NCBI RefSeq assembly: GCF_945859685.1
Contig: NC_079147.1
Span: 263,242,572-263,306,571 of the forward strand
Source: Eupeodes corollae
Lineage: Eukaryota; Arthropoda; Insecta; Diptera; Syrphidae
Direction of reading: 5' to 3'
Length of the DNA stretch: 64,000 nucleotides
Made by a program: the position numbers and the translations under genes. Of this stretch, positions 11,033 to 21,690 are shown one piece after another (the first letter of the stretch is position 1; every line of letters starts with the position of its first letter). The notes below the pieces were generated by a model, which saw nothing but the letters and a program-made list of their open reading frames with translations, had not been told where the DNA came from and searched no databases.

Positions 11033-11160
11033 CTGATGTCATAATGTAATATGGACCGCCACGTCTTGGGTTCAATTAATGACCGTGCCATACAAACAAA
11101 ATTTGTTTCACGGGTATTGACAAATCCTCCAAGAGTATTTTATGTCGAAAAGTGTGGGTT
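11033..11160 (+). repeat. tRNA-derived SINE, degraded copy (S1)
   Basis: Similarity to the better copy at 23766 covers the B-box region (CTTGGGTTCAATTAATGACC) and the body just after it (TTTCACGGGT, then CAAATCCTCCAAGAGTA and GTCGAAAAGTG). The A box is no longer recognisable. The order and spacing match the other copies. Confidence 0.6.
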
Positions 11161-13564
11161 GTATCACGTTTCCGTATGTCAGCTCCTTTAAGCTCCTCGA
11201 AGTTAGAAAATCAATCGAAAGCAATGAAAATATTTAAGATTTTGATTTCATTTCACCTGATTTTGGGAACCGAGCCTTATTTAAAACACAGGTAGGTACA
11301 TATCTACATTTTTTTCGAAGTTTAATACTTAATACACTCTTAACGTTTTTGTTCGTTGTCTGGTCAAAGGTAAATCAATTTATGTATGTACTTTTTTGCG
11401 CATCCCTAATGTGACTTTTTTTTAAATGAATTGCAAAAAATCACGCATACTCATTGGTGTTTATCTCCAGCTCCCCATTCCAGTTTTCATTTTCAATATT
11501 CGACTTCCACCAAAAACCGAAAACATACATATACATATACAATGTAATTTTAACTGTTATTTGTCAAGAAATAAAAATGAGGATAGAAAATTCTTAAAAT
11601 TCTCCAAAATGACAGTGATAAGTTCAAAGATGCTATTGCTTCCTTGATTGACATCCCTTCCTTCTAATAGAAAAATAGCCAATTGCTATGGGCCCAAAAT
11701 AATACCCAATCTTTTTTGACTCCTCTAATTTGATTATTTGAATAAAACAAAATCACAAACAATTTATTTCAAAAAAGGAAAAATTGTCAATGAAAATTGT
11801 CCCCACATCAATTGACAGATTATATAGTAACAGATTTTTGTTGATTTATTTTCGTTTTCTGATTTATTCCAGCAACAGGTGGTGCTAGTGATGCTGCTGC
11901 TTTTCAATCTGTGTATACCTTTTAAGATTTATTATCCTTACACTCTGCAGAGAAAAGCAGAAAAAAAAAAAATTAATAATTGACATGTCGATCAATCTAA
12001 ACGGAAAAAAAGTAGGTAGGTATAGTTGTCCTTCTGTATACAACTTTACTATGACTACATAAACAAGACACATCTCGTCCTTGAAACGAACATCACAGAC
12101 AACAACAATCTTCATGTAATGGTTACATATTTACGGACCTAGCTAAATTTCAACCACCTCTGCTTTCCTCTCTGAGCACCCTAATGATGGTGTAGCTTGC
12201 GGCACAGCGGTGCGGACCGCGGGCGGAGAGGTAAAAATGAGTTTGAAATTAATTAGGCTGGACCATTTTGCTCCGCATTTTGTGCTCTGTTGTCCGAACC
12301 CAAAACAGAATGGAATAATGATTTCCTGTCACAATATTTACGAGAATATACTATGTATGAGTGTGCCCTATTGCCAGCCAACCTAACAATCCCCCCAACT
12401 CCCTGCATTCCCTCCTGTGCCATGCCTAGCCGATCCTTGTTGTTCAATGTTGATGTTTGGTATTTTGTATTTTGGCAGGAGCCAACAGTATCTAGACTAT
12501 ATAGAATTTTGATGCGGATGATGAGAAAGAATTTGGACCACATTTTGGGTGTTATTTAGGTAGCTCTTTAGTCAATAAATATAAATGGAACAAGAATTGC
12601 GTAAACGAAGGTATATGGTTCTGTATACTGTACATAGGTCTATGTGTAACAATAGGTGATGTATGGGTATTATTTGTGTTTGCATCAATAATTATTACGA
12701 GGATTCCGAGAAGCATCAGGAGGAGGATATAAATTTAATAAGGAAAACATCAGGACAAGAATTATTATGTAACTTTTGGAAAATATGGGCGAAGACCTTT
12801 TAAGACCTTCTCTGTTTGAGTTAAAGGATTAGATATAAATGCGTAGGTGTTTCCACATTTAATAGGAGTCTTTAAGGTACGCCATATAATATAGAAACTT
12901 TTATAGTATTATGTAAGATTTTAAATTCATTAAAGATGGGTGTAGGTGAAATTGGAAGGACGAGATATTAAGCTTATAAAGGGATCACTTAAATTGTATA
13001 GAAAATTAAATATTTTAGACATACCCAAATTAAGAAAAAAATGACTTTTAATTTATGTGACACTTAATATAGATTAAGAAAATAAAAATTCTGATCAAAA
13101 TATTATTTGACGCAGTAAAAACCCCTCGAATTAAGTGAACAATAGAAGAGGTACTAGTCTGTTCTGGAGGTTTTGTCCAGACAGTTTAACACTTTAATTT
13201 GTATGTAAAATCAATCTAATTTTACAACCAATGCTAAAATGTTTAAAAAAATCTGGTATTTTATGCTTAAGTTATCTTAATTAGATGTTTGAATAAAGCT
13301 TATTGTATTAAACATATTAAATTATTAATTTAAAAGGCAGTACTTTTTCCAAAAACAATATTGGTATGTTAATTAAATGGGTGACCTCATAGTTTTTCTA
13401 TCATGCCTTACAGTTTTAAAAAAATATTTTCACTATAAAAGCCGGGAGAAAGGAGTTAATTTTAAAACATTAACAACCTATGAAATTTCTGCTGTAAAAA
13501 TGGATATTTTGTATGTAGAAAAAAATGATTTTTTTTTAACATGTGATAGTCATTTGTAAAATCA
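11161..13564. other. AT-rich sequence without recognisable genes
   Basis: Overlapping open frames on both strands around 12253-12559 sit in a slightly more GC-rich patch, but neither shows a domain, repeat or codon pattern that I can support. The remainder is AT-rich non-coding DNA. Confidence 0.45.
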
Positions 13565-14425
13565 ACAAACTTATTTTATTTTGTGAATTCTTGAGTCTCT
13601 GCGTCAATACCAACAAGACAAAAATAATGATTTTTAAACCACGTCAGAGAAAAAAACTCGCAGACGAAAACTGGTCTTTAAACAACGCGCCTATTGAAGT
13701 CGTTCATTTTTTCAAATATCTTGGAGTTTTGCTGTCTTACAATCTTAATGTTTTGAAAAACGTGAAAGAAAAAAGCAACGAAGCCAAAGTAACTCTGGAC
13801 TTGATGTGGCCTTAGTTTGATTCTAACCGAAGAAATCGATCTTAAATCCAAATATCGCGTTTTTCAAGCAACTGTCAACTGCGGCATGAGCTACGGTACC
13901 CAAGTTTTTGGATATTTACAAATGGAGGAGTTAAAAGCCGTGCAAAGGTATTTCTTCAAAAGCTTCTTCAGATTGCGTTCTTCAACGCCCAATTATGCGA
14001 TATGTTTAGAGTCTGGCATAACACCTCTTTACATTAAAAAGAACTCAGACTACATATTGAAAGTTATGAGGAAGGATGGAAGAAGCATTCAAAAATCCAT
14101 TATGACAAGGCTTATGCAAACAAATGCCTCCCCGTTTTAGGAATAGAACCAGATAGCTTCTTTAAATGGCTGAAATCTATTCTTTTTGGAGTCCAATTTG
14201 AATCAATGGCACACCATGTTCAATTATTTGATCGCCAGAACTGATGAACATATCTTCAGTGAACATCTTTCAAGAGCCTATACAACATTATCAAGAAATG
14301 TGTATAGAGACCTCAACCACCAAATAACATCACAATCTAATATATTTCAGTAACGAGTATTCTTCTGAGGCTGTTAGTTACATATTTAGAGCCCAAGTTG
14401 AAACACTGAATATTAACTCTGTGTC
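13565..14425 (+). pseudogene. non-LTR retrotransposon RT C-terminal relic (family M)
   Basis: The plus strand begins just after the RT active site with NTNKTKIMIFKPRQRKKL and reads VHFFKYLGVLLSYNLN, then after a stop and frameshift YRVFQATVNCGMSYGTQVFG, VQRYFFKSFFRL and SGITPLYIKK. It continues in shifting frames through HLSRAYTTLSRN and YSSEAVSYIFRAQVETLNIN. This is the thumb and post-RT part of a LINE. The same family is represented at 50560-52305 (with RT) and 55605-55805. The whole upstream element is missing. A minus-strand RTE begins immediately to the right. Confidence 0.78.
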
Positions 14426-14439
14426 GCATCGAACTGATC

Positions 14440-16083
14440 CCATTTTTGCCGCCTCTGCCTCAATACTCACAAAAGCCCCATTGACATCACGCTGAGTTCT
14501 TTCGATTATGTCAATGTCATCAGCATATGCTTCTAATTGGGCAGACTTTTGAAAGAGAGTGCCTTTAGTGTTGGGGTGTGAGCTCTGAACTATTCTTTCA
14601 AGTACGATGTTACAAAAATCACATGACAGGGCATCACCTTGTCTTAAACCTTTTTTGACATCGAACGGTTCTGTTAAGTTGTTTCAAGCTTGAATTCCCC
14701 ATGGTCATCCTGCACAAACGGACGAGTTTGGCAGGGATGCCAAAACTAGACATGGCTCTATACAGCTAGTCTCTGTAGATGCTGTCATATGCGGCCTTGA
14801 AATCTATGAAAAGATGGTAGGTGTCGATATGGTGTTCTTGGGTTTTTTCCAGGATCTGCCGTAATGTGAATATTTGATCATCTGTGGACTTTCCTGGTCT
14901 AAAACCACACTGATAAGGACCTATCAGGTTGTTGACGATAGGGCTTTAGACGTTCACATATTACGGCAGAGAAGATTTTATAGGCGATGTTAAGTCGAAT
15001 GATTCCTCTATAGTTGGTGCAGTTTAGAGGGTCTCTTTTTTTCAGGATCGATCAAATAATACTAAAGTTTCATTCTTCGGGCATGCTTTCTTCTGACCAT
15101 ATTTTACAGATAAGTTGGTGCATGCTCCTAACCAACTTATCCTACTTTAAAAAGCTCGGCTTTCAAGCCATCAAGATATGGCAATCTTCACTTCGTCTAA
15201 GTTGGGAGGACGGGATTGTTGGCTTTCGTCGTCAATGTTGAATGGATCATCCTGCCTGACAGTTTAATTCAGTTCTTCGTCGCAGTTATACAGTCTGCAG
15301 AAGTGGTCCTTCCACATCCTCAGCATTGTCTGCGATTCCACTTTGATGTTTCCTCTTTCGTCTTTGCTGTACTAGGTTTATGTAACTGTGAATTTCGTTT
15401 CGAACCTCATTCCTGCTTTTAAACCTCTCAACATCTTCCACCACACCCTTCTCATGCCCTCTCTTTTTCCTTCTGACAAGTCGGTATTCCTCTCGCCTCT
15501 TCTACTCTAAGAGCTCATGAGCAGCTCTCGTCCTTTTATGCAGCGCCACTTTGCGTGCCTGTTGTTTGACTGCATTTGCCTGCCGACATTCCTCATCAAA
15601 CCAGAGGGGTTCCTTGTTGGTGGCTGTTTGAAAACCAGCACATTAGAGGCGGCTTCTCTGATTGCATCTTGGCAATATTGCCACTGGTTTTCGATGAATT
15701 GTGTTGGCGGCAGAGAACTTCGAGAGAGGTTACTTGTAATTCGGTCGGAAAAGGATTTGCCGATCTCTGGCGATTGTAGCCGTTCGATTTTATAAATTTT
15801 CCCAGCACCTCCCTGTTTTGTCTGGAAATCCGAAGTGCTTCCTTGGCTACAACGAAAATTCGTACATCCATGATGCTTGAGGAGTGTCTGGTGTCGATCG
15901 CAATATGGTCAATCTGGTTGACGGTATAGATTGATCTAGAGAACTCCAAGTTCCTTTGTTGATGTTGGGGTGTTCAAAATGCGTACAGGCTACCATGACG
16001 TTTCACCCCACAGCAAAATCTATGTAATTGAATCCGTTGTCGGAAGTGTTGTCGTGCAGTCTGTTCTTCCCGATTATTGACGA
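14440..16083 (-). pseudogene. RTE-type relic on minus strand (copy D)
   Basis: Reading leftward from 16083: endonuclease (SDNGF-type block, NQIDHIAIDTRH, SSSIMDVR), linker, fingers (about 15200-15000), motif A region, ARQGDALSCDF-like motif B, then AYADDIDIIERTQRDV with an intact YADD near 14510. It stops shortly after the YADD at about 14440, so the thumb, C-terminus and AAGT tail are missing. It is broken by multiple frameshifts, but it is the most complete RTE palm in the window along with copy G. The left end meets a family-M relic and the right end meets a SINE head. Confidence 0.82.
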
Positions 16084-16085
16084 TT

Positions 16086-16142
16086 ATACATGATAGGAAT
16101 GTCATGTCCGAGGTTTTGGGTTCGATCGCTGCCTGTGCCACA
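16086..16142 (+). repeat. partial tRNA-derived SINE head (S5)
   Basis: The sequence from ATGTCATGTCCGAGG through GGGTTCGATCGCTGCCTG matches the B-box half of the SINE at 23766 almost base for base. The A box upstream is lost. Downstream it does not enter the SINE body but runs straight into an RTE tail at 16143. Confidence 0.65.
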
Positions 16143-16330
16143 GCACACCCACAGGACAGCGCAGTAGAAGAAGATCGCGGATCGGGTGGTGCGCACAAAT
16201 GGAAAGTGATTTCACCCAACTTGGACTACAATACTGGAGGAACCTACCTAGCGATCGAGCTAGATGGAGAAGTTTGTTGGGTGAGGCCCTAGTTAACACA
16301 GGACTGTAGCGCCACCTTAAGTAAGTTAAA
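16143..16330 (+). pseudogene. RTE 3'-terminal fragment
   Basis: The fragment encodes the C-terminus found at the end of RTE copies (RSRIGWCAQMESDFTQLGLQ, then ARWRSLLGEALVNTG). It ends with CTGTAGCGCCACCTTAAGTA and only about one and a half AAGT units. It is on the plus strand, opposite to copy D on its left, so it is a separate insertion. Its 5' end is the SINE B-box piece. Confidence 0.78.
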
Positions 16331-16369
16331 TCATTTCTTGTTCGTAAAATGTTCCAGGTGGCAAATATC

Positions 16370-16580
16370 TTTGATTTCTTGACGTCTACGAGTTCTTGAG
16401 ATATGGATTACGGTATCTCGAACGTACAAACGTACGGACGTATACATACACACGCACACAGAGACAACTCTATACAAATCTTTGATATAAACTCTAGGGA
16501 CCTTGAAACGTCGAGAAATGATGAAATATTCAGTTTGACAAACCGGACCAATTACAATAACTTTCTGTGGAAAATTAAAA
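16370..16580 (+). repeat. 3' end of the array/hairpin repeat family, without array
   Basis: A block of about 200 bp matches the 3' ends of the larger repeats at 34092, 46232 and 56818. It has an ACGTACG-rich stretch (about 16420-16460), CTCTAGGGACCTTGAAACGT, CGAGAAATG and AATTACAATAAC, then a decayed terminal hairpin at 16559-16576. The tandem array that precedes this block elsewhere is absent, so it is a truncated or short family member. Confidence 0.7.
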
Positions 16581-16586
16581 TGTTAA

Positions 16587-19052
16587 TAGTGCCCAATAGC
16601 AACGCGCAATATAAAGAACCTATTACTATATTTAAAAATGTTGTCGATGGGAAACATTTAAAGTTCTTTTAAATCTTGTTTAAGATTTTAATTTTCCTAA
16701 TCATACTCTATCTATAAACGCGCATCGCAATAATATTTCCTTGAAAAACTTTCAGTCTTTCTTCTTCAAAATACATACCTAAAGTCACACAACAACCAAC
16801 TCGTATATCCAGCAACGTATTTTTTCTATCCTTATAAAAGTAGCTACCAATATCTAACTTGGAAAACTTAAATTAATTTCCGAAATTTATCGCCCGTACT
16901 ATTATTCGATACTAAAAACACTACATATATTCGTAGGTAAGTACCTCGTACCTACAACTTAAGATTTATCGTCTAAAATAAAACTTTTAACTTGTATGTA
17001 GTTAAACACTTTCTGTTCTTATTTTTATAGGTGCTCGAACCTTCTTCCCATTTTCTTATAAGTACAGTTAAGAAAAAAGTATTATAGGTACGTTCATTTT
17101 TTATTTTCTTCCTCATTGATGTAGGAACGAGCAAGAGTACCTACTAAACATCAAACAAGTTTCGTGCTTATTCTGAGTAAATTTCCCCAAAGCACTTATG
17201 CAGCTGAGAAACTAAAAAAAAGGACGAAGAAAATGGTAATATGTAGTTATAGCCGTATTCTATCCATCCGCGTGATAGAGCCACGTATGTAGTACCTCCA
17301 TATAAGACAGGAAACATACGTTTCAAGCGTTAAACCTGCCACAAAAATCCACTTGCAGCAGCACCAGGAACCAGCACCACAACCACATTCCCCATCAACA
17401 TGGTTGGAATTTTATTACTGCTGAAAATGAAACTATAGCAACGCGAAGGACGAACGACTCTTGTACACTCGTCTCGTATTGTAGGACTAGCTCTAGCCAC
17501 CACTCCAACACCATCACAGCAAGAATAGAAACAAGACGAAGAAATGAAGAAGAAGAAGAATTTTCCAACTCGCGTGTGCTAATATGATACACGTAGCGGT
17601 GATCAAGGATGAAAACCACTTTAAGTAGTTGATTGTCTCTTATAGACATGTAAGACAGGTGCTGGAGTTTCCTGTGCATTGCCGAGGGTATTGTGTGTTC
17701 TTCCTGCCATATGATGGCAATGGCAGCCCAGCCAGCAGCATCATCTAGAATCCTAGGAACAGGCGGAGATGGAGCCGGATACGGATGTAAAATACGATGT
17801 CATTGAGGTTGCAACCAAACATCTGACGATTCCACTTGTTTTTCTTTTTCAAGTTCGGATGTGAGTGTTGTGTTGGATAAATGCTCAATGGTTTCAGTGT
17901 TTCACTAAAACGAGTAAATGCCAATGTTTCACTGCGAGTCTTGCTTACAGATTTTGGTTCTTCGTCGTCTTTGCCATTGCAAGGGGTAAGGCAACATCAT
18001 CAGCAAAATGGTGGGATGACGATGACGACAACAAATGGCGGAGGGTGTTAGCACGTATTCCATCAATTACTGTCGCTTTGTCTTTGTCTCCTTTATAGAG
18101 CGAATGATGCCACATCAGATTGTCCCAACTAGCTACTTACATATCTATCCTGGTATAGCTTTTTGCAAGGGAACTTGAATGTTAACGGGAAATGATGTAT
18201 CTAGGTAGGTTTTGGTACATACTGTAAGGTAAAGAAGTTCCGTGTTGTCATTGTTTGTGCCAGTGTAAGATAGGTGTCAAGGAATTTCCGTATGCTGTGC
18301 TTGTCGTCATATATGAAGGTGGTTTAGTAGGTTCCTTAAATTTAAACACTTTACACGAAAAAAAAAATCATATCAATCCTTGTTTTTCTTCGCTTGTCTT
18401 TCAACCCCTCAGACATTTTTTAAGTTAGGTACTTACTTTTAACAAAAAAAAAGGGCAAGGTATTGCTTTCGTAGGAGCTGTCGAAATTTGATAAAATATT
18501 TAAAAGTTTGCTGTTAGTTTAAACTGTTTGCTTGTACTTTGAATTATTAAAAGTGTCAATAGGTTTTGGGAGTAAAATAAAAATAATATTTGGCCTAATA
18601 TCGACGACAAATATTTTATTAGGTGTGTTTAAACCCTTACAAATGAAATGCAGGTTGTACCTTGTTGCTACTACGTGACTTACAGGGTCTTCATTTTACA
18701 ATCTGCTCCTACAAACTGCCCAAAAATAATTGTTTGATGTTCACTTAATAATTAAAACTTTAAGGAGCCTAACAGTTTTCAAAATGAGAAGAATTTTGTT
18801 GAACTTTCTGAAATACGAGTATGTAGTTAAAAGGATCTTTTATGTGGTTATCTATACAAATTTTATTACAGCTTAATTGTCTAACAAGATCCATTTTATC
18901 GTAAGCGACAAAAGACAACTTAATTATTAAAATTTGTTAGTAGCACATAGAGTTTTGAAGGCTATTGTCATGTCTTAACTTAAGCATAATTAATAAGTTT
19001 AGACGAAAAAGAGCAAAAGCATTGCTTATGCTTTAAGGAGCTATCTTAAAAT
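16587..19052. other. non-coding DNA with simple GAA/CAG-rich patches
   Basis: No protein motif is seen. A GAA-rich run sits at about 17540-17560 and CAG/CCA-rich sequence at 17345-17400. The 17.3-18.1 kb part is less AT-rich than its surroundings and could be host intron or UTR, but nothing identifies a gene. Confidence 0.45.
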
Positions 19053-19490
19053 CATGTTTTCAGATGAGAAAATTTTCAGAATTGAAGAAAAATTCAATCG
19101 CCAAAATGACAAGCAATAGAAAAAAAATCGAAGAGTCCAAAAGATGATTGGTAGGATGTGATCTACGAAACCACCACAAAGTTGAATTTTTGTGTACAAA
19201 GCGTAAAAACTAAAACAAAAAACTACGTCTTCGACAAGGTTGCAAAACCTGTCAATAATGCCTTATTTAAAAATAAGCATTAGATATGTGTTTCAGCAGG
19301 ACTCAGCTGACACAAAGCCAAATCGAACTAGCTGTGGTTGAAAAATAAAGTCCCTGACTTCACTAAGGCATCAGATTGGCTCTAAGGCAGACCCAATTAA
19401 ATTCTCTGGGTTATTCTATTTGGACAGAGTTGCACCTCAATACATCCCACAGAGGGCATGTGACATTGGATAGTCTAAAATAAAAAATGA
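19053..19490 (+). pseudogene. Tc1/mariner-superfamily transposase relic (T6, distinct type)
   Basis: The plus strand shows FSDEKIF plus RIEEKFNRQND (first catalytic Asp), KLNF-type sequence, KPVNNALFKNKH, and FQQDSA (second Asp). A run related to VPDF..SDWPSG follows, then QLNSLGYSIW where the third motif should be LNPLDY. The third catalytic Asp is therefore Gly. Stops occur throughout. The FQQDSA...LNPLDY architecture marks a different mariner-superfamily lineage from the PPRSCDLTPLD relics elsewhere. The N-terminal DNA-binding domain is missing. An array fragment follows directly. Confidence 0.7.
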
Positions 19491-19494
19491 TTTT

Positions 19495-20107
19495 AAACCC
19501 AAAATAATTTTGTGCAACGAATAACAACGTTTTTTGACATTTGGTAAAATTTCTTGAAAAAAACCGAACTAACAGTTTTTTTACAAAAAAAAAACGTAAA
19601 CAAAAACTATTAAATTTTATTAAAAATTGATTTTCGACTCAAATATCTTTTCAAAAACTTAAGATTTTGGCTTAAATCAATTTTATTTTATAAGAATATA
19701 AATAGAAAAATTGAATTGATAGTTTTCTTACAAACAATAAAAACCTAAAAAAAAAACAATACTAAAACTTGTTAAAAATTACTTTCGACTCAAATATCTT
19801 TTCAAATATTAAAAATACTGGCTTCAAACTAGTTTTTTCTCACAGAAAACATTGTTTTCGACAGTTAATCATTTTTTTATGAAAATCTACAAAAAATATT
19901 ACGCAAATTTAGTAAAAATTGATGTTCGCTTCTAGATATCTCGTGAATAAATGAAGGTATTGACTTCCAAACGATTTCATTGATTTGTATTTTTTTATAT
20001 AAGAAATACAAACTTTAAGAAAATGCTACTAAAATTAGTAAAAAATGGGTTTTGACTAAAAATCTCGTTAACAAATATACATAGATTTTAAAATCAAACT
20101 ATTTCAC
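19495..20107 (-). repeat. tandem-array repeat fragment, about 130-170 bp units (R2)
   Basis: Read on the minus strand, this matches the arrays at 33.0-33.7 and 44.6-45.7 kb: repeated GATATTTGAGTCGAAAATCA, TTTTTACTAA and poly-T/GTAAAAAAACTGTTA elements. Anchor words recur at about 19641, 19792, 19933 and 20060, with shorter spacing than in the other arrays because of small deletions. The conserved 3' block with its hairpin is missing. The tail of RTE copy F abuts the 5' unit of this array at 20108. Confidence 0.72.
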
Positions 20108-21204
20108 TACATGCAAAATACTTACTTTACTTAAGGTGGCGCTACAATCCGGGGCGGACCTGGGCCTCAACCATCATGTGTCTAAAGCCAGCTCGGTCCT
20201 TAGCTAGCTGTCTCCAGTTTCGCTAGCCAAGTTGGTTGATGTCCTCTCCCATCTGGGTCCCCCATCTGATTTGCGGTCGTCTTCCTATCCTGCGCCGCCG
20301 TACCTCGGGATTGGATTCGAAGACCTTCCGGGCTGGAGCTTTGATGTCCATTCGCTCTACATGAACTAGCCATCTCAGCCGTTGGACTTTAATTCTGCTA
20401 ACTAGGTCAGTGTCACTGTTTAGCCCATACAGTTCGTCGTTATATCTTCTCCTTCATTCTCAATCTGTGCATACGGGACCAAAAATCACTAAAATAATTT
20501 TTCTCTCGGAGCATCCTAAGACGCTCTTATCTTTCTTTGGATGGACCTTTGAAAGTTTGTGCCTCTAGTGTTGACGGTTGAGTTTTGCACAATTGTTTCC
20601 AGAACGATGTTGAAGAAGTCGCATGACAGTGAATCGACTTGTCTAAAACCGCGTTTGGCATCAAATGCATCGGTGAGAACTTTTCCGACCTTGATAGAGC
20701 AGCGTGCGTTGTCTATCGTCATTCTGCACAAACGGATAAGTTTGACAGGGATGCCAAAACTAGAAATTGCTCGGTAGAGCTCTTCCCTATGGATGCTGTC
20801 ATACGCGGCTTTAAAATCGATAAAGAGATGGTGGGTATCGATTTGAAGCTCCTGGGTTTTTTCCAAGATCTGCCGTAGTGTGAATATTTGGTCGATCGTG
20901 GACTTTCCTGGTCTGAAGCCACACTGATAAGGACCAATCATGTTGTTGGCGAATGGCTTCAGACGTTCACATTATACGGCAGAGAGGATCTTATACGCAA
21001 TGTTAAGGAGACTGATGCCTCTGTAGTTGGCGCAGTTTAGAGGGTCTCCTTTCTTATGTTTCGGGCACACAATGCTGAGATTGTACTCATCGGGCATGCT
21101 TTCTTCCAACCATATTCTGCTGATGAGTTGGTGCATGCTCCTTACCAGGTCATCGCCTGCTGCTTTGAATAGTTCGGCAGCGATGCCGTCAGCTCCAGTC
21201 AGTG
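20108..21204 (-). pseudogene. RTE-type relic (copy F) with 3' tail
   Basis: On the minus strand, fingers (GADGIAAELFKAAGDDLVRS, KHKKGDPLNCANYRGISLL) lead into an open frame at 20941-20516: GPYQCGFRPGKSTIDQIF, then LFIDFKAAYDSI (motif A Asp) and GFRQVDSLSCDFFNIVLE (motif B, with the usual Gly-Asp changed to Val-Asp). The YADD palm and thumb are deleted at about 20525. The last part codes the FGPV...WRRR C-terminus, and the element ends at 20108 with the CGCCACCTTAAGTAAAGTAA tail. The endonuclease is absent, replaced on the right by an unrelated RNase H piece. Confidence 0.85.
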
Positions 21205-21235
21205 GTGTGTACTCAGAAAAGCTTAATCTAAGCAT

Positions 21236-21690
21236 CTCATTCCAGCGGACATTTTAGCGATCGAAGAGGTTCTCTCCTGGCTAAAAGAAAACGTGATATC
21301 AATTTCTGATATCCGCATCTTCTCTGACAGTCAGCTGCTATGCTATTAAATCTCTTGACGGTGTCTCAACCAAATCCAAAACTGTCGATTGTCTCTAATG
21401 GAGATGGCGCAGCAATTTAACATTCAATTATGTTGGGTGCCAGAACTCGCTAAAAATGGAACCATCATTCATGTCAATTTCACTTGAAAGGGAAGACACA
21501 AACTTCATCTGGGAGACTACTCTTTTGATAATCCCAGTGAGCCTAGCTAAAAAGGATATCAAATATCTTCTTCTCTTTATAAAAAGCTCAAAATGGTTCG
21601 ACTAGTAGGAAGTAAATCTCTAAATTCATGTGGTATCACAATGGGCCTTTTCTTTTGTGGATTCTAAATCCGCAGCCACATTAACCTAAC
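21236..21690 (+). pseudogene. RNase H domain relic of a non-LTR retrotransposon
   Basis: The plus strand reads LAIEEVLSWLKEN, DIRIFSDSQ (third RNase H catalytic position, Asp in SDSQ), then in the next frame AIKSLDGVSTKSKTV, MAQQFNIQLCWVP and eroded sequence ending near the CATTAACCTAACC at 21680. This is the middle-to-C-terminal RNase H of an I/LOA-like LINE. It has at least two frameshifts and several stops. The first DGS motif and the RT are not present. It may belong to the same broad group as the partial RT at 63230. Confidence 0.68.

Noticed and set aside
12253..12559. overlapping open frames on both strands
   Set aside because: Neither shows a motif or a convincing codon pattern. Overlap on both strands suggests a slightly GC-rich patch by chance.
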